NCBI GenBank assembly: GCA_020051075.1
Contig: JAGVJP010000110.1
Coordinates: 1 to 64,000 of the forward strand
Reading direction: 5' to 3'
DNA length: 64,000 nucleotides
Source of the DNA: Parachlamydiales bacterium
GTDB lineage: Bacteria; Chlamydiota; Chlamydiia; Chlamydiales; Parachlamydiaceae
Shown here: piece by piece, positions 20,771 to 29,233 of the stretch
Layout: each line of letters begins with the position of its first letter
Numbering within the stretch: position 1 is the first letter of the stretch
Notes under the pieces: generated by a model
Told to the model about the DNA's origin: nothing
Database searches by the model: none
Seen by the model: the letters and a program-made list of their open reading frames with translations, nothing else
Position numbers and translations under genes: made by a program

Positions 20771-21052
20771 ATGCCATTTACAATTGGAGGGGAGTGGATT
20801 CCAGAGCCATCCCAAGCGTCGTCAACTCCCAAGCTGCCAATTAAAATCATTAAAGAGAAAAGACGTGGATCTTATGTGACACTTATTCTACACCTTCCGG
20901 GGGATGAATCCCAGCTAAAAAAACTCTGTTCGGCGATGAAACAGCGGCTGGGATGTGGAGGTTCTGTCAAAGAAGGGAACATTGAGCTCCAGGGAGATCA
21001 AATTGAAAATAGCAAGGTGTATTTAAGAGAAGCAGGCTTCCGCTTCAAGTAG
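20771..21052 (+). CDS. SUI1/eIF1-family translation factor (YciH-like)
   Basis: 93 residues. An N-terminal variable tail of about 28 residues precedes the SUI1 fold: IKEKRRGSYVTLIL, then LKKLCSAMKQRLGCGGSVKEGNIELQ-type sequence and a C-terminal VYLREAGFRFK. The GCGGSVK and ELQGD elements are the family's most conserved parts. Bacterial members influence start-site fidelity at the ribosome; the role in chlamydiae is not established to my knowledge. It diverges from the dusC-like gene by 70 bases and converges on the next gene with an 8-base gap. Confidence 0.88.
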   Translation: MPFTIGGEWIPEPSQASSTPKLPIKIIKEKRRGSYVTLILHLPGDESQLKKLCSAMKQRLGCGGSVKEGNIELQGDQIENSKVYLREAGFRFK

Positions 21053-21060
21053 GCAAGGCT

Positions 21061-21951
21061 TTAGTGTCGCAAACTTAAAGGTGTGACAGGAATTGTGGGG
21101 TTAAAGAAAGTTGACCAAGCTCCCAGATTAGATGACGTACGGAAGAGGGTGTGGCATCTGGCTAATAGAAGGCAATCGATCACAGTTTCTTGTCCTTGCA
21201 GATAGGGACTGGGTTTCACGAAGTGGATGGGCTGCCCATTAGTCGATCGAAAATGATTCAGGGAAACAATTTGATCTGGAAAAGCTTGTTTCATGTAGTC
21301 AACAAAGCGTTGCTCATCGGTGGCGACGAAAATGATGTAATCGTCGATTTGATTTTCTTTGACATAATGATTGATGCTTTCAGCAACTCTTTCATAGGGG
21401 ATAAGAGGAGCTTCTGTATATTTATCTGTTCCTCGATAGTGGATGCCAATCACAAAATGATCTTCGAAGTCACTTTTAACAAAGTCATCGACTTTCTGCT
21501 GAATTTGAGGCTTAACTCTAATATATTTTTGAACTAATTCTGCAACACGCTGCCGAGGCAAATTCAGATCTGCAGCATAAGCAAAATGATAGTCTGTCTC
21601 TTTCGAAGAATTTTCTATTGGGTGCCCTTCTTTAACCCCGACTTCTAGAGGTTCAAAATAGTACCCCCACCAGTTTGGACCATATGACTGTTCATAATAG
21701 AGTCCGCCCGTTCCCAGATCCAAGTGAATGCCAGAATATTCCCCTTTGTCGTACTTGTCGAGATAGTGGGCAACAGTGAAAAGGTGACTGAACATTCCCG
21801 AGTTCGCAGACAACTCGCAAATGTTCACGAATTTTTTTGTCTGCTCAGTTGTTGAATCTGCCTTCTCTGGGAGGTCTGACCCCTCTACAACGTTAATGCA
21901 GCAGGTGAATGAGATTGCGAGCTGTAAGAAACTTTGTAGAATTTTTGCCAT
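21061..21951 (-). CDS. Exported fucosyltransferase-like glycosyltransferase
   Basis: About 296 residues from the ATG at 21949-21951; an upstream ATG would add 12 residues ahead of the signal sequence. A signal-peptide-like hydrophobic stretch (ILQSFLQLAISFTCCINVV) opens the protein. The motif IGIHYRGTDK near residue 165 resembles the donor-binding HxRxxD loop of NodZ/FUT8/POFUT-type fucosyltransferases. A C-terminal FVATDEQ and a FRTSSNLG-like Ser/Asn segment fit the second half of a GT-B fold. The acceptor is unknown. An exported sugar transferase would be unusual because sugar nucleotides are cytosolic, so it may act after transfer into the host; that is speculation. Confidence 0.6.
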   Translation of the reverse strand: MAKILQSFLQLAISFTCCINVVEGSDLPEKADSTTEQTKKFVNICELSANSGMFSHLFTVAHYLDKYDKGEYSGIHLDLGTGGLYYEQSYGPNWWGYYFEPLEVGVKEGHPIENSSKETDYHFAYAADLNLPRQRVAELVQKYIRVKPQIQQKVDDFVKSDFEDHFVIGIHYRGTDKYTEAPLIPYERVAESINHYVKENQIDDYIIFVATDEQRFVDYMKQAFPDQIVSLNHFRSTNGQPIHFVKPSPYLQGQETVIDCLLLARCHTLFRTSSNLGAWSTFFNPTIPVTPLSLRH

Positions 21952-22063
21952 CGCTGAGAACCCTTCTATAGAAGTTGTTAAATTCAAGTTTTCAAATTTA
22001 TCATTTGCTGTTCATTATTTGCCAGCAGTAAGTCAGCAGTTGTGGGTGAAAAAACGGGAGATT

Positions 22064-22148
22064 ATGGACTATATGGACATAAATTAGATTGATTAAACAA
22101 AAAATATGTCCATACCCGTCCATAAAGTCCATTGTCCATGTTTGTCCA
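22064..22148. repeat. TGGAC-type 9-bp palindromic array, copy 2
   Basis: The shortest copy: two TGGAC units, a centre ATTAGATTGATTAAAC, and five GTCCA units. The centre resembles the ATTAGAT of the copy at 47455 and the GATTAAGCAA of copy 1. Confidence 0.85.
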
Positions 22149-22253
22149 ATTTGATTTTTGTAATTATTTTGCGATGAATTTGTTGCTTTTTAATGAATTA
22201 GTGTGTAAAATTCTGTTTAATTTTTTATTAATTCAATAAACAGGTTTTATAGT

Positions 22254-24188
22254 ATGATTCCTTCTCCATTTTTTAAAGGTGATGTCACCCACTTCATTCG
22301 TAATGCATTTTTATCTGGGCCTTTAGAAGGAAGGGCAGATGTATTGGCTGAGATAAAGAATTCAATACAGCCGGCTTATGGAGATTCTCGTGAGATTGTG
22401 AAGCGAACATTTACAGATCGTGCTAAGATTCTAAATGGTATACATCGGGAATTTCCTATCTCGATTATCCTTGGAGAGTTATCTGTTCTCAAGACATATG
22501 TCGAATTGTATCTTTTACTGAACCGCTATATTACGCTGCATAATCAACTGGAGTCTTCGGGATGTAAAATGTCTTCCACACAATTGGAGGGAACGAGAGA
22601 GAGCAAGAACGGATTATTTATTCCAGAAGAATTAATCAGCACCCCAACTGGATTATTAATATACTTGCGATTGAGTGACTTTTTGAATAGAGAATTCACA
22701 GACTATATCACAGCTGGTCTAAAAGAGTTTTTGGAAAAATATAATAATGGCCAATCTGCTCCTGAAAGCCGTTTCGCTACAGCTTTGTTAGCTTTCTACG
22801 AGTTGGATAGCCTCACCACTGAATTGGGAGCAAAAACTTATTCCGTTTACGAAACCATTCCTGAGATGAATACTTGGCATAAGAGCACTGCTGCAAGTAT
22901 TGTCCCATTAAAATTGCTTCCCAGCAGGGATCTAAAACCAAAAGGGAAAATTTCACAAGCGATTCTTCAAAACCTCGTGCCTGGGCTCTTCCAGTCTTAT
23001 CAGACGTTGGTTCCAATGCTTTCTTCTTTCCTCGGCAATGGACAATATATCCATAGTTCTGAGATGAAAGCTTATTTCCCTGAAGTCTGTGTCCAATTAA
23101 GAGCATTAGTCACAAACGATTATTTCAAGAGGCAAATTTCACTTTTACAATCCATCACTAAAGCTGGTGGTGGAACGGTTTGGACAATTGAGAAAAATCA
23201 TGTCACAATCACAGCAAAGGACTATCCACAACATTATGAGGCGCTGTGTAAACGCATCTTCACCCTTCCTTCTTTTTCCTCTCTTCAAACGTATGATATC
23301 ACAGAACTTAGCATTTCCGGGGCAAGTGTTTCTAAGAGCCATCAGGTGAGAGGGAAGATAAAAAAAGTGAAAAATAGGAGATTCCATCCTTCCACTTCGT
23401 CACCGACAGGTTCCTCTTCCTCTTCAACATCCTCGAGTTCATCATCGTCTTTCCGTCCTGAAATAGAGGAGGAAGCGTCATCCTCCTCTTCAACATCGAC
23501 ATCTTTTTCAACCGTACCCTCATCCTCCTCATTGTCTCTTCCCTTTGAAACCGAGGAGGAGGCAATTCCTCTACCACTCTCGTCGTCACCCTTGTTTATG
23601 GAAGCGATCACACCACAGAAAAAACTAATCATGACTGAGAGAGTGCGGCGATGGTTGCGTTGTTCCCCTGAGAGATGGGAGGAGGTTCTCCTTTTCGAGG
23701 ATAGAGGGGTGCGGAATTATGATAATTGCTTGAAGGAAGAGGTGTTGTTTCAATTGGGCTTGCATGGCTTTTCACCTCTTGTGGATCGACTCATCATGTC
23801 AAAACAATTGCGTGCTCGATTTGCTTTGAAAACCTCTACAGGGTGGGCGGTGCTTGTTGATTTTGCGTATGAAGATGGAAGACGTGTGCGGGGAATGATA
23901 GGCTGGGCGTTCTGTCCCAAAACCAAACAGTGCTACCATCGTTTTTTGGAAAGAGTGAATAACTTAGACATATTGAATAAAAAACTCAAAGATATGGCTG
24001 AGGAATTTACCCAATTGCCAGATCCTGAAATGCTTTCTCAAGAAGTTACTGTCACTGAAGAGAGTTTAGAGGTTTTCAATGACGGCTTTATTGGGGACGA
24101 GGTGAATTTCGATGTCGAAACGAATATCTTCACCGTCATGGATAGAAAAAACAGAATTCAGATTTCAGCTTATCCCCTTCGGTTTTAA
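22254..24188 (+). CDS. Serine-rich hypothetical protein, possible secreted protein
   Basis: 644 residues, not recognised. Residues about 1-365 are a helical domain. Residues about 380-445 form two serine-rich blocks separated by acidic EEEE patches, and residues about 460-644 form a second folded domain with several Trp and basic residues (RVRRWLRCSPERW). No signal peptide or membrane helix is seen. The serine linker recalls the polyserine tract of the giant protein at 2833, including TCC/TCA/TCG codon usage. Host-directed secretion by type III is possible but unproven. It starts 100 bases after the TGGAC array and has a weak leader (ACAGGTTTTATAGTATG). Confidence 0.65.
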   Translation: MIPSPFFKGDVTHFIRNAFLSGPLEGRADVLAEIKNSIQPAYGDSREIVKRTFTDRAKILNGIHREFPISIILGELSVLKTYVELYLLLNRYITLHNQLESSGCKMSSTQLEGTRESKNGLFIPEELISTPTGLLIYLRLSDFLNREFTDYITAGLKEFLEKYNNGQSAPESRFATALLAFYELDSLTTELGAKTYSVYETIPEMNTWHKSTAASIVPLKLLPSRDLKPKGKISQAILQNLVPGLFQSYQTLVPMLSSFLGNGQYIHSSEMKAYFPEVCVQLRALVTNDYFKRQISLLQSITKAGGGTVWTIEKNHVTITAKDYPQHYEALCKRIFTLPSFSSLQTYDITELSISGASVSKSHQVRGKIKKVKNRRFHPSTSSPTGSSSSSTSSSSSSSFRPEIEEEASSSSSTSTSFSTVPSSSSLSLPFETEEEAIPLPLSSSPLFMEAITPQKKLIMTERVRRWLRCSPERWEEVLLFEDRGVRNYDNCLKEEVLFQLGLHGFSPLVDRLIMSKQLRARFALKTSTGWAVLVDFAYEDGRRVRGMIGWAFCPKTKQCYHRFLERVNNLDILNKKLKDMAEEFTQLPDPEMLSQEVTVTEESLEVFNDGFIGDEVNFDVETNIFTVMDRKNRIQISAYPLRF

Positions 24189-25766
24189 TCATTCTGGACA
24201 GTGCTTGAGGAGCTCTCGGCGCAGTTCTTTCAGCTGGGGAGGATTCCAGTTTGCTTGTTTGACGATGGCTTCTGCCTGCCTAAGATGATGCCAAGCTCGG
24301 AGATAGTCGTGCCGTTGGGCGTAGAGGACGGAGAGGTAGTAGTTGACTTCAGGATTTTGATTGTCAATTGTATCATAAACTTTTAGAGCCTCTAAAGCTT
24401 CTCCAGGGCGGTGGAGTTCAATCCATGTCATCGCAAGGGAAAGGTGCCCTGAGCGAAAGCGAGGGTATTGGACGATGAGGTTTTGCATCACCTCTTTTTG
24501 TTTTAATATCGACTCCCGGTCTTCCTCAGATTTTGAGAAGATGCATTTGATTCCATGAATATCGACATCGCCCTTGAAGTAATCTTCTATGAGGGAGCTA
24601 TTGGTGATGGCGTGTGGTGGAATATAGTTTTCAACTGCATAGAGGAGCGCTTCTCCCTCTTCTACTTTTCCATTCAATACCAGGATATATCCCATCAGCT
24701 CCTTCAAGACAGGATCATCGCGCATGTAGGGTTCGGCTTTCTGGTAGGCAGCAAGGGCTTTTTCGTGATCTCCAAGCTGCCAATAGATTGAGGCTTGGTT
24801 GAAATGGGCCATTCCGATCACTTGTTTGAGAGGACGCTGCTGCAGCTCTTTGATGTTGACGCCCAGGTAGCGTTCTGAATCGAGATGAATCCCTCTTGCT
24901 GTCGTCTCGATGTTGATGACTTTATCTCCAGAACGGTAGCGTACATAGATATGTCCCGGAGGAGTCACGATCTCCAATGGCAGTGCCAACCGTTGTGCGA
25001 TGCAGAGATAGAGGATCGAGACACCTAGGCAGACGCCGCGGTGTTTGTCTAACACTGAAGGGAGAAAGGAATAGGTATCGATTTCTTTAGTCGATTGTGA
25101 GTGTGGGGGGAATCTGAAATCCATTTCATCAAAGATAAAGGCGTTGATTGCTGCAATTTTAGCTTCGTCATTTGCTTGTCGGGGGAGCTTTGCGAGAATT
25201 TGCAAGGCGATCAGATCGATGAGGGCTTCATAGGTGAGGATCTGGTTGGCATCATGGCTAAACTGGCTGATGAAGATGGCACGGGCGAGGTCTATTTCTT
25301 TTTGCGGCAGCGCCAGGATCTCTTCTTCGGTCCATGCAGAATGTCCTTGTAATTTGGTATGAGGCAGGGGGGCAGATAGATAGGCGATCTCCTTTAATGT
25401 CTCATGGCTGAGAAGAGGAACTTCTTCTCCGAGCGGTTTGTTGACAAGGGCGATGAGTCCATTGATCACCTCATTGGTCAAAGGGATTGAAGGCAGGGAC
25501 TGGCTAGCCGATAGATGAGGTAGAGGGGGATTTGTTGTTGACGAAATGGTGAGAAGGCAATGAGCATGGCGAAGAGCTTGCTGTCCTAAGGGATGTTGGG
25601 GGTATAATTCATAAAAAGAGAGGTGCTGCGAGAGGGAATAGGGGTCCATCCGATTGTAGAGAGTTTTCAGCTTTCCTTCGGTGGGTGCGCCTTCGAGAGC
25701 ATGAGAGAGACAGATGGCGAGGCAAATTGAGAAGAGGATTTTCAGGATCGTTGTCATAGGTTTCAT
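24189..25766 (-). CDS. Exported transglutaminase-like (SirB1-type) protein with TPRs
   Basis: 525 residues. A signal peptide (ILFSICLAICLSHALEGA) opens it. Residues about 170-300 resemble the Transglut_core2/SirB1 domain: HRGVCLGVSILYL carries the expected cysteine and PPGHIYVRYR the histidine. From about 315 onward there are tetratricopeptide-like repeats (AHFNQASIYWQLGDHEKALAAY and following). Whether it is an active cysteine hydrolase or transferase is not known. It is separated from malQ by seven bases and shares its direction, so the two probably belong to one operon downstream of the type III genes. Confidence 0.75.
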   Translation of the reverse strand: MKPMTTILKILFSICLAICLSHALEGAPTEGKLKTLYNRMDPYSLSQHLSFYELYPQHPLGQQALRHAHCLLTISSTTNPPLPHLSASQSLPSIPLTNEVINGLIALVNKPLGEEVPLLSHETLKEIAYLSAPLPHTKLQGHSAWTEEEILALPQKEIDLARAIFISQFSHDANQILTYEALIDLIALQILAKLPRQANDEAKIAAINAFIFDEMDFRFPPHSQSTKEIDTYSFLPSVLDKHRGVCLGVSILYLCIAQRLALPLEIVTPPGHIYVRYRSGDKVINIETTARGIHLDSERYLGVNIKELQQRPLKQVIGMAHFNQASIYWQLGDHEKALAAYQKAEPYMRDDPVLKELMGYILVLNGKVEEGEALLYAVENYIPPHAITNSSLIEDYFKGDVDIHGIKCIFSKSEEDRESILKQKEVMQNLIVQYPRFRSGHLSLAMTWIELHRPGEALEALKVYDTIDNQNPEVNYYLSVLYAQRHDYLRAWHHLRQAEAIVKQANWNPPQLKELRRELLKHCPE

Positions 25767-25773
25767 ACAATCT

Positions 25774-27360
25774 TCAGTTGAGAAGATCTAAAATAAGATG
25801 TTTGAGAGAGTGGTTTGAAATGAGTTCTTCTAACGAAGGTCGTAGGCGATAGGTCCAGTTGCAGTCCGACACAATGCCTGGGATATTGATTCGTTCGTCA
25901 TTAATATCTGGATGAGATAATCCCGGGATCAGCGCTAAATACTCTGGAAGAAGGTTAATATGGAAGAGGCTATTGGTGTGATGACTGTCCCAAAGAATTT
26001 CTTTATGGTACTCGCGGCTCAAAACGGGGTGGTAAGCCCATCCTTTAAAGTCTGCGAAGGAGAGAGCTTCGTCAGGATGGTTGGCCCACCACTGCTGCAG
26101 TGTCTCTGAGTCATGAGTCGATACCGTTGTCAAGGTATTGGGGTGATATTCACAAGGCATAATATACTGTTGTTGCTCTTTCCATTTACGTTCCCATCTC
26201 ATGACCCGAGTGCCGCAGATCCCTATGGCGCCTAAACAGGCACGCACTTCATCTGGGACGACACCGAGGTCTTCGCCAATAGGAAGCATCAGCGACGCTT
26301 CCACCATCATGAGCATGATCCGTTGGCCATGATCGATCCATGTGCTTTCATCTTTTGGGAGAAAGCTTCCTTCACATCCTTTATGTCCAATCGGAATCGA
26401 CCAGAGGCGGAAAAATCCGACGACATGGTCGATTCGATAGATGTGGTAATAACGAGCAGACCAGCTTAGCCGCCGCTTCCACCAGGAGAAGTCTTCTTCA
26501 ATGCAGTGATCCCAGTCGTAGATTGGAAAGCCCCAATTTTGCCCGTCTACAGCATAGATGTCAGGAGGCGCTCCAGCAGAATATTCTAAATCGAATAGCT
26601 GCCTGTGAATCCAAACATCGGCACTATCGCGGTCGATAAGGATCGGAATGTCGCCCATGATGAAAAGTTTCTTCTGGTCGGCATAAGCATAGGCTTTTTT
26701 CATTTGTTTGTCGCATAGAAATTGTATGAGACAATGGCGATGAAACTCGTTTTGGTTTTCGACAATGACTTGTTTGATGAATTCCGTGGAGGGGAATTGT
26801 TCTCGCTCAGGCCAGCTTTCCCAATGGGTCCATCCATGGCGGTTCTTGAGGATTTTGAATGCCGCATACTCGTTAATCCAGAAGGACGCTTCCTGAAGAA
26901 AGTTCTGGTATTCACTGCTGGAGATTAGATGCTGAGTCCCTGCTAAATTACAATAGCGAACGAGGAAATGTTTTTTATGCTCCCTCACACGATGGTAGTC
27001 AATTCGTCCAGATTGTGTGTGCTTAGGCATCAATGACAGTTCATCTTGTAGCGAAGGGTACTTTTCGAGATAGGGGAGTTCTGCAAGGCTGAGATAGAGG
27101 GGATTTAATGCAAAGGCTGAAATGGCGCTATAGGGACTGGTTCCATGGCCGGTGTCATTGAGGGGGAGGAGTTGGATGACATCCATGCCGACGGAAACGG
27201 CCCAATCAATGAGAAGAAGCAGGTCGTTGAATTCGCCAATGCCATGGGATTGGTTCGAGTGAATACTGAACAAGGGGATATTGATGCCGTTATGCGGCCT
27301 TATCCCAATGCGGTCCCATTGTTTTGCTGCTGGGCAGTGGCTAAGATAAGATGTGTCCAT
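25774..27360 (-). CDS. malQ: 4-alpha-glucanotransferase MalQ
   Basis: Transfers maltodextrin segments between glucans and releases glucose; in chlamydiae it acts in glycogen turnover. 528 residues of the GH77 family. Visible motifs: SHGIGEFNDL near residue 38, PLNDTGHGTSPY, YRIDHVVGFFRLW (the region of the nucleophile Asp), IGEDLGVVPDEV (acid/base Glu) and TVSTHDSETL (third Asp). The gene follows the Scc1-like chaperone gene after 11 bases; malQ directly after the scc1-copN-type block is also the order I recall in Chlamydia (CT087-CT091). Confidence 0.94.
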   Translation of the reverse strand: MDTSYLSHCPAAKQWDRIGIRPHNGINIPLFSIHSNQSHGIGEFNDLLLLIDWAVSVGMDVIQLLPLNDTGHGTSPYSAISAFALNPLYLSLAELPYLEKYPSLQDELSLMPKHTQSGRIDYHRVREHKKHFLVRYCNLAGTQHLISSSEYQNFLQEASFWINEYAAFKILKNRHGWTHWESWPEREQFPSTEFIKQVIVENQNEFHRHCLIQFLCDKQMKKAYAYADQKKLFIMGDIPILIDRDSADVWIHRQLFDLEYSAGAPPDIYAVDGQNWGFPIYDWDHCIEEDFSWWKRRLSWSARYYHIYRIDHVVGFFRLWSIPIGHKGCEGSFLPKDESTWIDHGQRIMLMMVEASLMLPIGEDLGVVPDEVRACLGAIGICGTRVMRWERKWKEQQQYIMPCEYHPNTLTTVSTHDSETLQQWWANHPDEALSFADFKGWAYHPVLSREYHKEILWDSHHTNSLFHINLLPEYLALIPGLSHPDINDERINIPGIVSDCNWTYRLRPSLEELISNHSLKHLILDLLN

Positions 27361-27371
27361 AATCCGGGACT

Positions 27372-27839
27372 TTATCTTGAACTGCTAAAAATGTCCATAG
27401 GGGAATTGGATTGTGTCGTTGTTGCCTTTTGGGAAACTGATGGTGTTTTGCCCTGCTTAATGGCTTCGGTCCATTCTCCAGCTATCGTGATGAAAGGGGG
27501 GAGAATGGTCGCCAGTTTAGCGGTTGTCACCAGATCGGGGTCAAGTTTTAAAAATAGGTAGAGGGTATGCGTTCTTCCACTGAATCCAAACATGCCAGCG
27601 GAAGGGGGGAAGGTTTCATTATGCTTCAGGGCTTCGAGAAATAGGTTATCTCGATAACGCCCGATGGGGAGCGTTGCAATTTGGCAGGTGACTAGGAGAT
27701 CACTCCGCTTGAGTTCGATTTGGACGCGGAGGCCGTTGCCTAAAACGATTAAACAGGAATTGTTTTCATCTGGTTCTAGCTCACAGGGGAAAACGGCTTT
27801 AAATTCTTTTAGAAGTGATTCGAAAAGTGCCATAATCAT
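27372..27839 (-). CDS. Type III secretion chaperone, CesT/SycE family (Scc1-like)
   Basis: 155 residues, acidic, small and soluble, with the CesT fold pattern: N-terminal helix (LFESLLKEFK), five-stranded sheet including CLIVLGNGLRVQIEL, and a second helix (LFLEALKHN). In Chlamydia the gene in this position encodes Scc1, one half of the heterodimeric chaperone of CopN. The 20-residue Ser/Thr/Gln-rich C-terminal tail looks disordered. It lies 33 bases after the TyeA-like gene in the same direction, so co-transcription with its likely client is expected. Confidence 0.82.
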   Translation of the reverse strand: MIMALFESLLKEFKAVFPCELEPDENNSCLIVLGNGLRVQIELKRSDLLVTCQIATLPIGRYRDNLFLEALKHNETFPPSAGMFGFSGRTHTLYLFLKLDPDLVTTAKLATILPPFITIAGEWTEAIKQGKTPSVSQKATTTQSNSPMDIFSSSR

Positions 27840-27872
27840 GCCTCTTAAAATCGTAAATGTTCAACTTCATAA

Positions 27873-28214
27873 CTAATCTTCATCTTCATCTTCTTCAAGC
27901 TGCTCTTCAAGTTCTTGAAGTTCTTCTTCCAGCTCATCTAGAGCTTCGATGACACCATTAAAGACATCATCGCGGTGTTGGATGCTGCGGTAGAGCTTGC
28001 CAGGTGAAACCTCTTTAACCATCGCTCGGATCGCGTTGAGAATGGCAATTTTAATGTACAATTCGTCAAGTTTATCGCTGACAATAGGGTCAACCAAGCG
28101 TGAGACGATCTGTTTAATCTTGTCTGCTGTTGGATAGCGTTCGGCTGAGATATCGAGGAAGAGCTTCGCCATCACTTCATAATTAAAATGTAGTCTAAAA
28201 GTTTTTTTATCCAT
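27873..28214 (-). CDS. TyeA-like gatekeeper subunit, separate from CopN
   Basis: 113 residues. The pattern LDISAERYPTADKI, then KIAILNAIRAMVKEV, then VFNGVIEALDELEEEL, aligns by eye with Yersinia TyeA (KRWAGIHDI ... IDMAIESEEEEL, from memory). The C-terminal 25 residues are almost all Glu, Asp, Leu and Gln. The ATG follows the TAG of the copN-type gene with no base between, in the same frame. In Chlamydia CopN, as I recall, the YopN and TyeA parts are one polypeptide; here they are two. Expected role: with the YopN-like part, caps the secretion channel until host contact. Confidence 0.75.
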   Translation of the reverse strand: MDKKTFRLHFNYEVMAKLFLDISAERYPTADKIKQIVSRLVDPIVSDKLDELYIKIAILNAIRAMVKEVSPGKLYRSIQHRDDVFNGVIEALDELEEELQELEEQLEEDEDED

Positions 28215-29210
28215 CTATTCAATGACTCTTTGTCTTACTAATTCAACGATCTGAGGTTTAATTTTATCCTTCGCTTCTGTGAGCAAACCCAATAATGCCC
28301 ACATGGTTTTGTTTGCATCCATCAACTGTAGAATCTCAGGTGTCTCGATGTTCTTCCTCTCAAAGTTTGCACCCATGAAACGTTTGAAAGCCCTTAACTC
28401 TTTTTCCATCCCTTTTAAACCCCCTTCTTGCGAACGGTAGTAATCGAAGAGTTCGCTTGGTGTTGTGGGGTTTTTTATTCGGCTTCGAAATAGATCTAAT
28501 GTTTCATTGACATTCAATAACCCTTCGCCGGAGGAGACAACATCCACGACGCCAATGATCTTGTCGGTCACCTGGATATCGACGGTGTTGGCTTCATAGT
28601 GGACATCTTTGGCCTGTTCTATCCGGTTTAGCATAGCCAACAAGCGGTCTTTAGCTTCGGTTTCTCCAGCTTGGCTGATTTTCGTGCGGGTCACATCCAC
28701 TAGGAAATTGAATGCTTTATGGACGACGGCAACATCGGGGTCTTGATTTTCTGTGCGAAGATATTCCCGAATGGTTAGCAGGATGTCCTGAGGGGTGGAA
28801 TTTTCATTGATCTGTATCCCCAGCGCACGGGTAGCGAGTGTCGTCAACTTGTCAGTGTCGAGGTGGTATTCTCGGTTTTCATCCCGATGAGAAAATAGGT
28901 CTGCCAGGTCTCCAGCTTCTTCTTTGCCGATTAATGAAACCTCCTCGACTTCATCCCCTTCTTTGACGTCTGCTTTGGAAGAAGTTTTCTTCGATCTTGT
29001 GTCGTCTTTTTCCAGTTTTTTCGTCATTTTGATGATGGCGATTGCTGGAGGATCTTCGATGGATCCATCGCTTGCTGCTTGGGCAGCATTCATGATCGCT
29101 TCTGCTGCTTTATTGCCCGCTTTTTGGGTTGCAGCGAAACGCTCGACAAAAGCCATGTGATCTGCCACGTTCTCACGGCTTATTTGAGCACCAGTAAGGC
29201 GTTCTGACAT
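28215..29210 (-). CDS. copN: Type III secretion gatekeeper CopN/YopN/SctW, YopN part
   Basis: 331 residues, helical, with a low-complexity N-terminus usual for a secreted gatekeeper and a charged linker at about residues 70-100. The assignment rests on position (chaperone, gatekeeper, sctV, sctU as in Chlamydia), on helical composition and on the following TyeA-like frame. The start has a GAGGG ribosome-binding site. It ends RQRVIE then TAG, and the next codon is the ATG of the TyeA-like gene. Chlamydia CopN is about 420 residues; 331 plus 113 gives a similar total. Sequence motifs alone would not prove the family. Confidence 0.82.
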   Translation of the reverse strand: MSERLTGAQISRENVADHMAFVERFAATQKAGNKAAEAIMNAAQAASDGSIEDPPAIAIIKMTKKLEKDDTRSKKTSSKADVKEGDEVEEVSLIGKEEAGDLADLFSHRDENREYHLDTDKLTTLATRALGIQINENSTPQDILLTIREYLRTENQDPDVAVVHKAFNFLVDVTRTKISQAGETEAKDRLLAMLNRIEQAKDVHYEANTVDIQVTDKIIGVVDVVSSGEGLLNVNETLDLFRSRIKNPTTPSELFDYYRSQEGGLKGMEKELRAFKRFMGANFERKNIETPEILQLMDANKTMWALLGLLTEAKDKIKPQIVELVRQRVIE

Positions 29211-29233
29211 GTAACCCTCAAGGTTTTAGAAGG

